Positions 1-9,361 of a stretch of 64,000 nt of DNA are shown one piece after another. The stretch's first letter is position 1, and each line of letters opens with the position of its first letter. The notes under the pieces were generated by a model. That model did not search any database and was not told where the DNA came from. It worked only from the letters and a program-made list of their open reading frames with translations. The stretch covers positions 372,001 to 436,000 of the forward strand of contig NZ_JABZEO010000002.1 in the NCBI RefSeq assembly GCF_013385175.1. Direction: 5' to 3'. The stretch comes from Allochromatium humboldtianum. Its GTDB lineage: Bacteria > Pseudomonadota > Gammaproteobacteria > Chromatiales > Chromatiaceae. The position numbers and the translations under genes were made by a program.

Positions 1-2153
1 GCCAGTTCCAGACGTTCGCAGAACGCCGCCAGACGCTCCAGATGTTCGAGCGCGGCTAGTCTCAGTCCTCGCTCGGCGATCTGCCGACGGCGCTCCAGCG
101 TCTCGCGGCACGCCTGCCAGCGGCGCGCGATCTGGGCCGCCGCCTGACGGGGCGCCGGCAACGACTCAGCCTCGCGCCAGCGCGCGATCAGGTCGCGCTG
201 GGCGGCGGCCAGGTGCTTGGGATCGTGCTCGCCGGCGGCCAGACGTTCGGCCTCCTCGCACAGCGCCTCGCGCAGCGCCAGATGCTCGGCCAGGTCCTGG
301 GCATGGGCCTGCCGGCGCACGGCGCGACGCTCGAAGACGGCGTCACAGGCGGCGCGGAACTCGCGCCAGAGTCGGTTCTCGTCCTTCTGGCGCGCCGGCA
401 CCGTGGTGTGCCATTCGCGTTGCAGCGCTTTGGTCTGTTCGATGGCCGCTTCCAGGTCCGGAGTCTCGACCAGGGCCTGGACGCGCGCGATGAGGTCGCG
501 CTTCAGGGCCTGATTGCGCTGACGCTCGGCGTCCAGATGGCGGTCGAGGATACGCAGCGACTGGTGGAAGCGACGTTCGAGCGCTTTGCGCACGCGCCCC
601 TCGGTCGGGCCGATGGCGGCCCAGGCCTGACGCATCTCGCGCTCGGCGTGCAGCGTCTTCTTCCAGTCCACGCGCTCCCAGTCGACTTGGGCGACGAAGG
701 CTTCGAGCTGCTCACAGAGCCGTTCGCGGGTCAGACGGTTGGTCTCGCGCTCGGCGGCCTGGGCCTCGATGAAGGGGCGACAGCGCTCGTAGACGCGCTC
801 GGAAGCGGCATGGAAGCGATCCCAGAGCGCCTGATTGGCCGGGGAGCCGGCCTTGTCGAGTCCTTTCCAGTCCATCTGAAGGGCGTGCAGCCGCTCGGCG
901 AGCACGGCCGGCGCCGGATCTTCCGAGGCGAGCAGCGATTCCATCTCGGTGCAGAGCATCTCGCGATGCTGGTCGGCGCCCCAGCGGCGCCATTGCTGGA
1001 GCTCGCGCAGACGCGGCGCCAGGGCGCGCAGACGGCGGTTGAAATCGGCGGCCTGATTGGGTTCGATGCCGCTCGACTGGATGAGTTCGAGCGCCGACAG
1101 CAGGCTCTGATGCAGCGGGTCGGCCTGCTTGAGTTCGCCCTCGGCCAGATGGGCCTCAAGCTCGGCGAGCCGCTCGGGGAATTGACGCAGACGCTGCTCG
1201 GCGTGCTTGCGCTGGGTGCGCAGACGCGATTCCAGGCGTTCGGCGAGCGATTGGAAGGCCAGCGCCGGTTCGGCATCGGTCCAGCGCGCGGCCAGTGCAC
1301 GCCCCTGGTCGAGCAGACGGCGTACCTGTTTGTGGTCGAGCGGCTTGGAGGCGCCGAGCAGTGCTGTGATCTGGACGCTCGTCTGCTCCAGACGTTCGAG
1401 TTCACGCGGGTCGGCCGGACGTGCGACTGGCGCGGTTTCGGGCAGATCGACAGGACTGTCGCTCGTCTCGTGCGTTTGGCCATCCGGCTCACTCTGAGGG
1501 GCGTTCGGCTCGGCCGGCTGTGACTCGGCAGGCTGGAGCACGGCGGCGTGCGCCTCGGTCTCGGCTTGCCGCTTGGCCTGCTCCTCGATGTGAGCGGCGT
1601 GGGCGTCGAGGAAACGCGCCCGTTCGCGCTCGAAGCGGATCCGGTATTCCGGCTCGGCCTCGTCCTGGAGTGCGCTCCACTGCCGTTCGAGATGGTCGAG
1701 CAGGGCGCGATCCTGGTTCCAGTTGGCCAGCCGACCGAGACGCTCGACCTGGGCGCAGAGTTCCTCGCAGCGCTCGCGCACGATCCGCGGGCGTTCCTCG
1801 CGTTCGGCGATCAGGCGAAGCTTCTCGCGGGCCATCCGGTAGACGCGCTTGTCCTTCTTGCCGATGCGTCGCGTGACCTCTTCGAGCGCGGCCTTGTCGT
1901 CGAGGCGTTCGAGCGCGCGGGCGCGATGGGCGGCCAGGGCGTCGTGGATGGCGCACTCGACGAGCACGGCTGGATCATCGATCTGCTCGATGGCCGCGAG
2001 ACGCTGGGCCGGATCCGGATGCAGGCGCGCCTTCTCGGGTAGTGTTTCAGGGAGCGGAGGCGCTGGGACCGGAGCGGCAGGCGCCGCCTTGGACTTATCC
2101 GGGGTCTCGTCGGCGTTCGCTTTACGCCGTCTGAGCAATCGCTGGAATAGCAT
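1..2153 (-). CDS. DUF349 domain-containing protein (C-terminus beyond window)
   Basis: The minus-strand reading frame is open from an ATG at 2151-2153 to the left window edge, giving about 717 codons without a stop, so the C-terminus lies outside. The protein starts MLFQRLLRRRK and is almost entirely charged and helical, rich in Glu, Arg, Ala and Leu. At least three copies of a Trp-centred block are visible (for example around MDWKGLDKAG, DWERVDWKKT and REWHTTVPAR), each followed by a W/RF-F-A helix. This is the pattern of DUF349 repeats. The family has no established biochemical role in these bacteria. There is no signal peptide or membrane segment, so it is probably cytoplasmic. The next gene on the same strand upstream is the metallo-hydrolase, about 90 bp away. 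The identification is by repeat pattern only. Confidence 0.75.
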   Translation of the reverse strand, partial: MLFQRLLRRRKANADETPDKSKAAPAAPVPAPPLPETLPEKARLHPDPAQRLAAIEQIDDPAVLVECAIHDALAAHRARALERLDDKAALEEVTRRIGKKDKRVYRMAREKLRLIAEREERPRIVRERCEELCAQVERLGRLANWNQDRALLDHLERQWSALQDEAEPEYRIRFERERARFLDAHAAHIEEQAKRQAETEAHAAVLQPAESQPAEPNAPQSEPDGQTHETSDSPVDLPETAPVARPADPRELERLEQTSVQITALLGASKPLDHKQVRRLLDQGRALAARWTDAEPALAFQSLAERLESRLRTQRKHAEQRLRQFPERLAELEAHLAEGELKQADPLHQSLLSALELIQSSGIEPNQAADFNRRLRALAPRLRELQQWRRWGADQHREMLCTEMESLLASEDPAPAVLAERLHALQMDWKGLDKAGSPANQALWDRFHAASERVYERCRPFIEAQAAERETNRLTRERLCEQLEAFVAQVDWERVDWKKTLHAEREMRQAWAAIGPTEGRVRKALERRFHQSLRILDRHLDAERQRNQALKRDLIARVQALVETPDLEAAIEQTKALQREWHTTVPARQKDENRLWREFRAACDAVFERRAVRRQAHAQDLAEHLALREALCEEAERLAAGEHDPKHLAAAQRDLIARWREAESLPAPRQAAAQIARRWQACRETLERRRQIAERGLRLAALEHLERLAAFCERLEL

Positions 2154-2246
2154 GGGATTCTGCTCCGAGAATTCGTGCCCAAGCCAGGTCCGGTGGGCTG
2201 GACGTCGTGTTGCGCCTGGAGTCCGGGTGGCTCCAGGCGTACGGGT

Positions 2247-2879
2247 TCATTCGCCGACGAAGGGGTTGCTGCGTCGCTCCTCACCGAAGGTCGACATGGG
2301 GCCGTGGCCAGGGATGAAACGCACCTCGTCGCCGAGCGGAAAGAGCCGGTGACGGATCGAGTCGAGGAGCTGGCGATGGTTGCCGCGCGGAAAGTCGGTG
2401 CGCCCGATCGAGCCGCGAAAGAGCACGTCGCCGACCTGGGCCAGCTTCGACTCCGGATCATGGAAGACGATGTGTCCGGGCGTGTGTCCGGGGCAATGGA
2501 TGACCTCCAGGGTCTCCTCGCCGACCGCGATTCGCTCGCCCGGCTGGAGCCAGCGATCCGGCTCGAAGGCGTCGATCGGCGGAAAGCCGAACATCCGGCA
2601 CTGCTCCGGCAGTGCCTGGAACAGAAAGGCATCGTCCGGATGCGGCCCCTCGATCGGGATGGTCAGGCGTCGCGCCAACTCGGCGCCGGCCCCGACATGA
2701 TCCAGATGACCATGGGTCAGCAGAATGCGCTCGGGCTCCAGTTCGAGCTGATTCAGAAGCGCCTCGATGCGATCCGGCTCGCCGCCAGGATCGACGATGG
2801 CTGCCCGGCGCGTGCGTGGACACCAGAGCAGGGTGCAGTTCTGCTGAAAGCCGGTGACGGGTAGGATCTGAAACTCCAC
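2247..2879 (-). CDS. MBL-fold metallo-hydrolase, YcbL/glyoxalase II type
   Basis: A 210-residue protein of the metallo-beta-lactamase fold. The metal-binding signature H56-x-H-x-D60-H61 (THGHLDHVG) is present, as are H132 (GHTPGH), D151 (VGDVLF) and H192 (PGHGP), so the full binuclear metal site is intact. The length and the absence of the long C-terminal helical domain of classical GloB fit the short YcbL-type glyoxalase II hydrolases, which cleave S-lactoylglutathione or related thioesters. It is probably cytoplasmic. The start is GTG at 2877-2879, only 7 bp downstream of the DUF465 stop, so the two genes are probably co-transcribed. The exact substrate cannot be read from the sequence. Confidence 0.85.
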   Translation of the reverse strand: MEFQILPVTGFQQNCTLLWCPRTRRAAIVDPGGEPDRIEALLNQLELEPERILLTHGHLDHVGAGAELARRLTIPIEGPHPDDAFLFQALPEQCRMFGFPPIDAFEPDRWLQPGERIAVGEETLEVIHCPGHTPGHIVFHDPESKLAQVGDVLFRGSIGRTDFPRGNHRQLLDSIRHRLFPLGDEVRFIPGHGPMSTFGEERRSNPFVGE

Positions 2880-2886
2880 GGTGTCT

Positions 2887-3123
2887 TCAGGCCCGAATCA
2901 TGTCGTAGAGCGTGTCCTTGAGATGCAGACGCTGTTTCTTCAGATCCTCGATGGTCTCGTCGGCCACCGGAGTGCCCAGTTCCTCGAACTGGCGCACGCG
3001 CGCATCGAGGCTGTCATATTCGTCCATGAGCCGTGCGAATTCCGGATTGTCGGCGCGCAGTGCGGCGATCTTCTGATCGAGATCAGGGAATTCGTGAAGC
3101 AGATCGTGTGATTCACCAAGCAT
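2887..3123 (-). CDS. DUF465 (YdcH-like) small helical protein
   Basis: A 78-residue protein, MLGESHDLLHEFPD..., with the DUF465 pattern: a short N-terminal helix containing HDLLHEFP, a DNPEFARLMDEYDSLD block and a Lys/Leu-rich second helix ending KKQRLHLKDTLYDMI. I chose the ATG at 3121-3123 because the longer open frame upstream is Pro/Arg-rich and does not resemble the family. The function of DUF465 proteins is not established. The gene ends 7 bp before the metallo-hydrolase start, suggesting one transcript. Confidence 0.85.
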   Translation of the reverse strand: MLGESHDLLHEFPDLDQKIAALRADNPEFARLMDEYDSLDARVRQFEELGTPVADETIEDLKKQRLHLKDTLYDMIRA

Positions 3124-3308
3124 GGGGTCCGGTCCTCTGAGGCGGTCCGGCGCGGTCTTGCCGCACGCGGTTGGGGATAGGGGGACTCCGGGACCAACGC
3201 CGGAGCCGATCCGGACCTCGGACGAAGCGGGACGTTCGAGGCGCCCGGAGTATACCCCAGTGGCGACGCGCTGAAACAGCCGGGTTGAGGCGTCCGGCCG
3301 ATGAGCGG

Positions 3309-3824
3309 TCACTTGGCCTTGGAGTCCATCTGCTTGATGACTTCGGCCGTGATATCGAGACCGTCGTCCATGTAGAGCAGTCCGCCGACACTCCGCTCGA
3401 ACACCATGCCGAGCTTTTTCTTCTTGGCGACGGTGTTCAGCGCCTCGCGTGCCGGCTCCAGGATCTCGCGGCCCTTTTCCTGCTGGGCCTTCATCAGCTC
3501 CTGCTGGATGGGCAGGGTCTTCTTCTGATAGGCCTCGATGCGCGCCTTGATCTCCTGTTCCTTCTTGGCGACCTGATCGTTGCTCATCAGCGGCTTGTCC
3601 TTGGCCAGGGCCTGCTGCATCTGGGCGATCTCGCGCTCTTCGTCGGCGAAGCCCTTGGTGCGCGGCTCGAATTCGTCGCGCAATTGTTTCTGCAAGCGCT
3701 GCCCGAGCTTGCTCTCCTCAAGTACCTTTTGCATGTCGACGAAGCCGACACCCTCATTGGCCAGAGCCTGGACGGGCAGGCTCAGGGCAGCGATCAGTGC
3801 GGCGAACAGAAGCGGACGGGACAT
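3309..3824 (-). CDS. OmpH/Skp-family periplasmic chaperone
   Basis: A 171-residue exported protein. Residues 1-22 form a typical signal peptide ending ALA. The mature part opens with the family motif GVGFVDMQKVLEES and continues as a long Lys/Glu/Gln-rich coiled coil from about 40 to 125, then a C-terminal strand region around KLGMVFERSVGGLLYMDDGLDIT. This is the Skp trimer layout, in which coiled-coil tentacles hold unfolded outer-membrane proteins. It is not in the canonical bamA-skp-lpxD locus, so it may be a second Skp-like protein rather than the housekeeping copy. Confidence 0.85.
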   Translation of the reverse strand: MSRPLLFAALIAALSLPVQALANEGVGFVDMQKVLEESKLGQRLQKQLRDEFEPRTKGFADEEREIAQMQQALAKDKPLMSNDQVAKKEQEIKARIEAYQKKTLPIQQELMKAQQEKGREILEPAREALNTVAKKKKLGMVFERSVGGLLYMDDGLDITAEVIKQMDSKAK

Positions 3825-4017
3825 GGATGCACTCCAGATTGGTTGGCGTAGTCGAAAGCGTTGGTCCTCGGACCGGAAACCCGATTGTAACCGTCGCCCG
3901 GTCCGGGCAAAACCACCGGCGATTTTCGCCCGACCGGGCTTGCCTCCAGCGGCGCGCTGGTAGATCCTCTCGCGATCCCGACTCTATACCATCGTTCGAT
4001 CCCGGAGACCCTTCGCC

Positions 4018-4557
4018 GTGGGTAACTCATTACAAGAGCAGCTGCTCAAAGCGGGCCTGGTCAATGAGCAGAAGCTCAAGCAGACACGCTCGGACAAGCG
4101 CAAACAGGTCAAGCAGACCGGCCGCCAGCCCACCGCCGAGGAGCAGGCGGCGCGTCAGGCCGCCGAACGCGCGCGCGCCGAGAAGCTGGCGCGCGACCGT
4201 GAACTCAATCGTCAGCGCCAGGAAGAGGCCGCGCGGCGCGCGGCCGAGAACGAGATCCGTCAGCTCATCCATACCCACCGCGTCGTGCGCGATGGCGGGG
4301 ATCTAGCCTACAACTTCACCGATGGCAGCGCACTCAAGCGGCTCTATGTCAACAAGGATCAGCATGCCAGGCTGGTCGGCGGACGTCTGGCGATCGTGCG
4401 TCAGGACACCTTCTACGAGCTGGTCCCGGCCGAGATCGCCGAGCGCGTCCAGGCGCGCGATGCCTCGCTGGTGCTGGTGCTCAATCGCGCCAGGGACGAG
4501 GCGAGCACCGATGATCCCTATGCCGAGTATCAGGTGCCGGACGATCTGATGTGGTAG
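4018..4557 (+). CDS. DUF2058 protein (YaiL-like)
   Basis: A 179-residue protein beginning GTG (4018-4020), MGNSLQEQLLKAGLV. It has the DUF2058 layout: a short N-terminal QEQLLKAGLV segment, a highly charged Arg/Lys/Glu/Ala helix from about 20 to 85 and a globular C-terminal part with DGSALKRLYVN and a conserved FYELVPAEIAERV block. The family is associated with nucleoprotein or polysome fractions in E. coli, but the role is not settled. The stop is 33 bp before tatD on the same strand. Confidence 0.85.
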   Translation: MGNSLQEQLLKAGLVNEQKLKQTRSDKRKQVKQTGRQPTAEEQAARQAAERARAEKLARDRELNRQRQEEAARRAAENEIRQLIHTHRVVRDGGDLAYNFTDGSALKRLYVNKDQHARLVGGRLAIVRQDTFYELVPAEIAERVQARDASLVLVLNRARDEASTDDPYAEYQVPDDLMW

Positions 4558-4590
4558 TCGTCTGGCCGGCGACCGGCAACGACTGATGCG

Positions 4591-5370
4591 ATGTTGATCG
4601 ACACCCACTGCCATATCGATGTGAGCGAGTTCGACGCCGATCGCGCGGACGTATTGGCGCGCGCGCGGGCGGCTGGGGTCGAGGCTCTGGTGGCGCCCGC
4701 CATCGATTCCGGCGGCTGGGAGGCGCTGCTGGCGCTCTGTGGCTCCGCGCCGCCGGATGGGCCGAGGCTGTATCCGGCGCTGGGTCTGCATCCGGTCTAT
4801 CTGGATTCACATCGGGATGCCGATCTGGCGCGGCTCGAAACGCTGGTGGCTGAACGAGCCGTGATCGCGATCGGCGAGATCGGGCTGGACCATCATGTCG
4901 CGGGGCTGGATCCGGAGCGCCAGACGCGGCTTCTGGAGCGTCAGTTGGCGATCGCGCGCGCGGCGGATCTGCCCGTACTGCTCCATGTGCGCAAGGCGCA
5001 CGATGAGATGCTGGCGCTCCTGCGCCGTCAGCCGGCGCCGGCGGGCGGCATTGCCCATGCCTTCAACGGCAGTCTCCAGCAGGCCCATCAGTATCTGGAG
5101 CTTGGATTCAGGCTGGGTTTTGGTGGGATGCTGACGTTCGAGCGCTCGCGCAAGCTCAGGCGGCTGGCCACTGAGCTGCCGCTCGACGCCCTGGTTCTGG
5201 AGACCGATGCGCCGGACATGACCGTCGCCTCGCATCAGGGCGAGCGCAACAGTCCGGAATATCTGCCCGAGGTGCTGGAGACGCTGGCGCGTCTGCGCGA
5301 TCTGGAACCGTCCGAGGTGGCCGCGCGAACCACGGCCAATGCGTGCGAGGTCTTGCGAGGATTGGGGTGA
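4591..5370 (+). CDS. tatD: TatD-family metal-dependent hydrolase/DNase
   Basis: A 259-residue TIM-barrel hydrolase. It opens with MLIDTHCHID (metal ligands H6 and H8). It carries AIGEIGLDHH with the conserved Glu, a LLHVRKAH block with a further His, IAHAFNGS, and the C-terminal ETDAPDM supplying the catalytic Asp. TatD proteins are Mg-dependent 3'-5' exonucleases. The match is closest to the YjjV/TatD subfamily, so the symbol is family level. The stop codon lies one base before the 3' end of a convergent tRNA gene. Confidence 0.85.
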   Translation: MLIDTHCHIDVSEFDADRADVLARARAAGVEALVAPAIDSGGWEALLALCGSAPPDGPRLYPALGLHPVYLDSHRDADLARLETLVAERAVIAIGEIGLDHHVAGLDPERQTRLLERQLAIARAADLPVLLHVRKAHDEMLALLRRQPAPAGGIAHAFNGSLQQAHQYLELGFRLGFGGMLTFERSRKLRRLATELPLDALVLETDAPDMTVASHQGERNSPEYLPEVLETLARLRDLEPSEVAARTTANACEVLRGLG

Positions 5371-5371
5371 T

Positions 5372-5448
5372 TGGCGCGCCCGACAGGATTCGAACCTGTG
5401 ACCCCAGCCTTCGGAGGGCTGTACTCTATCCATCTGAGCTACGGGCGC
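5372..5448 (-). tRNA. tRNA-Arg (anticodon CCG)
   Basis: A complete cloverleaf on the minus strand. The acceptor arms GCGCCCG and CGGGCGC pair (5442-5448 with 5376-5382). The D arm contains GCTCAGATGGATAGAGT. The anticodon loop CTCCGAA sits in a CAGCC/GGCTG stem, with anticodon CCG at 5412-5414 reading CGG. The T loop is TTCGAAT. The 3' CCA is encoded after a G discriminator. The gene is convergent with tatD with almost no gap. Confidence 0.97.
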
Positions 5449-5594
5449 TTTGAACGGTGGCGCTGGAGCCGCGTGTGGAGTAGGTCATCCACCCGACATT
5501 GGCATTCAGCGGTCGCGCATTATCACTCTTACTGCCCCATTCGTCAAAGGCCATCGAACCCAGACGGGCAAATCCGTTGGCTTCGACCGGGATC

Positions 5595-7604
5595 TCAGCC
5601 GGACGCCAGCATATTCCTGAGCGCGCTCAGATGCGCCCGGCCACGCGCCTTGCGATCCTCGGGACTGTCCTCGCGACGCTCACCGTCCCAGTCGAGCTGA
5701 TCCTCGGGCAGTTCGCTCAGAAAGCGGCTCGGCTCGCCCTGGACCCATTCGCCATAGCGCCGTCGGCGGCGTGCGAGTGTGAAGGTGAGCGCCTCGCGTG
5801 CGCGCGTGATGCCGACATAGGCCAGTCGGCGTTCTTCCTCGATGCTGTCTTCCTCGATGCTAGTGCGATGCGGCAAGAGTTCCTCCTCCATGCCGACCAG
5901 GAACACCTGCGGGAACTCCAGCCCCTTGGCCGCATGCAGCGTCATCAGATGCACCCGATCGCCGCCTGACTCCTCATCCTGGCGGTCGAGCACGTCCATG
6001 AGCGCGAGATGATCGACCAGTTCGACGAGTGAGGTCTTCGGCGACTCGCCCTGACGCAGACGCCCGAGCCAGTCGAGCAGATCCTCGACGTTCTGATACC
6101 GGCGCTCGGCGACCGGCTGGCTGGAGGCGTTCTCGCGCAGCCAGCCCTTGTAGCCGACGGCCTGGAGCAGCGCGCGCGCCGCGCCGACCGGATCGGCGCG
6201 TCCACGTTCACGGTGCTCGGCGATGAGCCGGACGAAGGCGGCCAGCCGCTCGCGCTGGCGTGGATTGAGATGCTCGGCCAGCCCTGGATCGGTGCAGCCG
6301 GCGAGCAGGGTCAGACCCTGCCGGCGACTGTGATCGGCCAACTGTTCGAGCGTGGTCGAGCCGATCTCGCGTCGGGGCGTGTTGACGATGCGCAGAAAAG
6401 CGGTGTCGTCGGTCGGATTGGCCAGCAGGCGCAGATAGGCCATGGCGTCCTTGATCTCGGTACGCGCGAAGAAGGACGTTCCGCCGCTGAGGAAATAGGG
6501 AACACTGTGCTCGCGCAGCGCCTGCTCGAAGGGGCGCGCCTGATGATTGCCGCGAAACAGGATGGCGATGTCGCCGAAGCGACACTTCTCGGCGAACTTC
6601 AGATGCAGGATCTCGGAGACCACGCGCGCGGCCTCGTCGCGCTCGTCGCGGCAGCGGATGACGCGGGCGCGCTCGCCGGGGCCGTGCTCGCTCCACAACC
6701 GTTTTTCGAACACATGGGGGTTGTTGGCGATCAGGGTGTTGGCCAGCCCCAGGATGCGCGCGCTGGAGCGATAGTTCTGCTCCAGCATGATGACGCGCAG
6801 GGCCGGATAGTCCTCCTGGAGCCGCGCCAGATTCTCGGGCCGCGCGCCGCGCCAGGCATAGATCGACTGATCGTCGTCGCCGACCACGGTGAAGGCCCCG
6901 CGCGCGCCGGTCAACTGGCGTACCAGCTCGTACTGGGCGCTGTTGGTGTCCTGATACTCGTCGACCAGCAGATAGCGGATGCGACCGCGCCATTGCTCCA
7001 GGATCGCCGGCTGGCTGCGGAACAGACGCGTCGGCGCCAGGATCAGATCATCGAAATCCACCGCGTTGTAGATGCGCAGACGACGCTCGTAGTCGGCATA
7101 GAGTGCCGCGAGCCGCGTCTCGAAGGCATCCTCGGCGAGTTGGGCTGCACGCTCGGGGTCGACGAGATCGTTCTTCCAGCGCGAGATCCGGTGCTGCACC
7201 GCCCCTGGACTGAGCGCATCGGCCTCGGCCAGACCGCGTAACCCCTCCTTGAGCAGCGACTCGGCATCCTGGGCGTCGAGCAGGGCAAAACCCGAATGCA
7301 GACCGGCCGCCTCGGGATGACGGCGCAGGATCTCCAGCCCCAGCCGATGGAAGGTCGAGATGGCCAGTCCGCGCGTCTGGGTGCCCTTGAGCTGATGGCT
7401 CACCCGCTCGCGCATCTCGCGCGCGGCTTTGTTGGTGAAGGTCACGGCCCGGATGTGCCGGGGCGCGAGTCCGATCTGCTCGATCAGGTGCGCGATCTTC
7501 TGGGTGATGACGCGCGTCTTGCCCGAACCGGCACCGGCAAGCACCAGGAGCGGGCCGGCGGTGTAATGCACGGCGTCGAGTTGTCGCGGATTGAGTTCGG
7601 CCAT
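5595..7604 (-). CDS. rep: ATP-dependent DNA helicase Rep (UvrD/Rep superfamily 1)
   Basis: A 669-residue superfamily 1A helicase. Walker A AGAGSGKT is at residues 23-30, motif Ia VTFTNKAA at about 54-61, Walker B VDEYQDTN at 214-221, motif [18 protein letters not shown], motif IV LEQNYRS, and later [14 protein letters not shown] and [10 protein letters not shown]. The start [14 protein letters not shown] and the length match Rep more closely than the longer UvrD. Rep unwinds 3'-5' and clears proteins ahead of the replication fork. It is transcribed divergently from the DUF2782 gene. Confidence 0.92.
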   Translation of the reverse strand: MAELNPRQLDAVHYTAGPLLVLAGAGSGKTRVITQKIAHLIEQIGLAPRHIRAVTFTNKAAREMRERVSHQLKGTQTRGLAISTFHRLGLEILRRHPEAAGLHSGFALLDAQDAESLLKEGLRGLAEADALSPGAVQHRISRWKNDLVDPERAAQLAEDAFETRLAALYADYERRLRIYNAVDFDDLILAPTRLFRSQPAILEQWRGRIRYLLVDEYQDTNSAQYELVRQLTGARGAFTVVGDDDQSIYAWRGARPENLARLQEDYPALRVIMLEQNYRSSARILGLANTLIANNPHVFEKRLWSEHGPGERARVIRCRDERDEAARVVSEILHLKFAEKCRFGDIAILFRGNHQARPFEQALREHSVPYFLSGGTSFFARTEIKDAMAYLRLLANPTDDTAFLRIVNTPRREIGSTTLEQLADHSRRQGLTLLAGCTDPGLAEHLNPRQRERLAAFVRLIAEHRERGRADPVGAARALLQAVGYKGWLRENASSQPVAERRYQNVEDLLDWLGRLRQGESPKTSLVELVDHLALMDVLDRQDEESGGDRVHLMTLHAAKGLEFPQVFLVGMEEELLPHRTSIEEDSIEEERRLAYVGITRAREALTFTLARRRRRYGEWVQGEPSRFLSELPEDQLDWDGERREDSPEDRKARGRAHLSALRNMLASG

Positions 7605-7726
7605 GATGTCGGGGCGCGTTCGTGCGGAGCGGGCGGGGAGGGCGCATTATGCCCGATCGGGCGAGCAATCCGGAGCGGATCGTACTACCATTCGGGCCAT
7701 GTTCCCCGACCTGGCCTGGTGATCCC

Positions 7727-8086
7727 GTGCTCAACCGACGACTTGCCGTTCTGATCCTCGCGTCCTGCCTGACGACCGTTTACGCTCAAGAAGCCCAAGA
7801 CGAAACGGAGGCGCCGGACGCCGGCGGATTCCTTCAGGCCCCTGAGGTCGTGCCGTCCCCGGTCACGGGCGAGGCCGTCGAACCGGACATCACCATCAAG
7901 GAGTCCGGCGGCGAGATCGTCTACGAATATCGGGTGCGCGGCGTGCTCTACATGGTACGGGTGCAGCCGCAGGTCGGACCGGCCTATTATTACTATGACA
8001 TCAACGGGGATGGACTGATCGACGCCCAGGAGCGTTCGACACGCAATACATCGGTGCCTCAGTGGGTGTTGTTCGAGTGGCAGTGA
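7727..8086 (+). CDS. DUF2782 exported protein
   Basis: A 119-residue protein with a signal peptide (MLNRRLAVLILASCLTTVYA, residues 1-20 or 21). An acidic Pro-rich spacer follows, then a compact domain with TIKESGGEIVYEYRVRG, a YMVRVQP strand, YYYYDINGDG and a C-terminal WVLFEWQ. This is the DUF2782 signature. In Pseudomonas, DUF2782 genes sit beside polA; here polA is about 1.3 kb further on. I chose the GTG at 7727 because the signal peptide begins there and the upstream in-frame extension looks non-coding. The function is unknown. Confidence 0.8.
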   Translation: MLNRRLAVLILASCLTTVYAQEAQDETEAPDAGGFLQAPEVVPSPVTGEAVEPDITIKESGGEIVYEYRVRGVLYMVRVQPQVGPAYYYYDINGDGLIDAQERSTRNTSVPQWVLFEWQ

Positions 8087-8128
8087 GTCGTCGCTGAATC
8101 GCGTCCCGCTCGAACCGCGCGGTGCGGT

Positions 8129-8485
8129 TCAGGCGGCATTGAGTCCTGATCCGGCCTGGGCGTCGAAGGCGGCGTGCGGCATTGGAGGCATGAGCGATTC
8201 GTCGCTCGCTTGCGGGAGTTCGGGGTGTGTGCCACGGAACATGACGCCGATCCCGGTCTTGTCCTGATGGACCACGATGGCTGGGATGCGCCACTCGCGG
8301 TCCATGTCCCGGACTTCGAGTACCACCAGGGTGCCGGTCGGCAATGTCAGGTTGCTGACCTCGAGATACATGCCCTGGTCGGAAAGATTACGTCCCCTGG
8401 CGCTGCGGAAGCGGCGGTTGCGGTACAGGATCTGGACTTCGATGTCACTCGCACGGCGCGTGCGGTAGCGATGCTCGATACTCAT
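8129..8485 (-). CDS. PilZ-domain protein
   Basis: A 118-residue single-domain protein. The start MSIEHRYRTRR is followed by a PilZ-like core: RxxR-type basic residues near the N-terminus (RYRTRRASD), a RGRNLSDQGMYLEVS segment corresponding to the D/NxSxxG motif, and a C-terminal IGVMF strand. PilZ domains bind cyclic di-GMP through the N-terminal RxxxR and (D/N)xSxxG motifs, both of which appear present. The last 25 residues look disordered. A GGDEF cyclase lies elsewhere in the window. The target process (motility, polysaccharide) cannot be read. Confidence 0.8.
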   Translation of the reverse strand: MSIEHRYRTRRASDIEVQILYRNRRFRSARGRNLSDQGMYLEVSNLTLPTGTLVVLEVRDMDREWRIPAIVVHQDKTGIGVMFRGTHPELPQASDESLMPPMPHAAFDAQAGSGLNAA

Positions 8486-8612
8486 GATTGACTCCGGGTG
8501 CGTCCTCTGTCTCTGTGTCTCGCTTATGTTAGGCGCGGATCTTGACGATCGTATTCAGCGCCCGTGACGAGACCGTGAACGGGCATCCAACTGCGCACTG
8601 AATTGGTGCATA

Positions 8613-8933
8613 TCAGGCCGCTTGGCACGCATAGCCGGCGCCAGGCCGAGTCGTCATCAGGCTGTTCCTGGAGACCTTGGCCTCGGCCTGATTCAGGTCG
8701 CGGATGCCTCGCGCGCGCAGATAGTGCCAGATGGCGGCGGCAAAGAATTCAGCATCCTCGCGCAGAAAATCGAAGCTGAAGGCGCTCATGTAGTGCTTGA
8801 GCACGGTATCAGCATGTCGGGCCGCGAATTCCTGCTCGGTCAAGCGGCTGTCCACGAGTAATCGCGCCTCGGTCTCCGGTGTCGTCGCCAGATCTTCGAA
8901 GAACCCCTGGCCAATGCGAATGAGCTCGGTCAT
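8613..8933 (-). CDS. Small protein of unknown family, paralog A (Cys-containing tail)
   Basis: A 106-residue protein starting MTELIRIGQGFFEDL. I chose the ATG at 8931-8933 because a strong GGAGGA Shine-Dalgarno lies 7-8 bases upstream. Residues 1-72 align with the protein at 22481-22795, with about 39 identical positions including IRIG, FF-DLAT-P, FAARHA-T-HY, FL-EDAEFFA and IW-YL. The C-terminal 30 residues are unrelated except that both end in a short segment with Ala-Cys three residues from the end. There is no signal peptide or membrane segment. The 60 bp upstream are much more AT-rich than the surroundings. I do not recognise the family. A conserved helical head plus a variable Cys-bearing tail is compatible with a peptide precursor, but nothing else supports that. 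Confidence 0.75.
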   Translation of the reverse strand: MTELIRIGQGFFEDLATTPETEARLLVDSRLTEQEFAARHADTVLKHYMSAFSFDFLREDAEFFAAAIWHYLRARGIRDLNQAEAKVSRNSLMTTRPGAGYACQAA

Positions 8934-9361
8934 GGTCTTCTCCTCCTTTCCAAACTTCAATAATCGATGTCAGAAGTATTTATATAACAACTTCGTTAAG
9001 TTCTCGTGACGGTCGCGTCGGTTCGTGAATTCCGCGATCGTGATCCGCCAATCCGGATGATTGTGCGATTTTTGAGCAAAAAATAGGCCAGCATCGAATC
9101 GAGCCGCTAGGCGCGACGACCGAATGCGTCGACGCACAAAGTGAGGCTGAGCCTCATCTGCGGCGGCTTGGGTGAAATGGCTTGATGAGCAAACAAAAAC
9201 CCCCGAGGTCTGGGGTTAAAGGCCTCGGGGGACAAGCCCCGGCTTGGGGGAACCGGGGTTGGGGCCGTCATCCAGGGGGAGAGATGTCCGGTCCCGTTTC
9301 GCTCGAAGACTCCGACTACCAGGATCGGATTTGGTTCCCGCGAAGGCGGGCGAAATTCGAC
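8934..9361. other. Intergenic region between small gene and polA
   Basis: About 430 bp without a convincing gene. The left 100 bp are AT-rich and carry the ribosome binding site of the small minus-strand gene, plus an inverted pair GAAGT/ACTTC around a TATATAA stretch that may belong to its promoter. The middle holds the polA terminator (9191-9231). The right part contains a short perfect hairpin CCCGCGAAGGCGGG at 9337-9350, a sequence type often seen in dispersed intergenic repeats of Gammaproteobacteria. No second copy was noticed in this window. Confidence 0.6.
9191..9231 (-). terminator. Rho-independent terminator of polA
   Basis: On the minus strand, a 9-bp GC stem (CCCCCGAGG pairing with CCTCGGGGG, 9223-9231 with 9200-9208) is followed immediately by TTTTTGTTT. 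It lies about 130 bp downstream of the polA stop, which is the only gene it can serve in that orientation. Confidence 0.85.

Noticed and set aside
213-1523. A 436-codon plus-strand open frame at the left end
   Set aside because: It lies antisense to the DUF349 frame, which is open from 2153 to the window edge and shows repeated family motifs.
9337-9350. CCCGCGAAGGCGGG as part of an insertion sequence end
   Set aside because: There is no transposase, no matching second end and no target duplication nearby; it is at most a short dispersed repeat.
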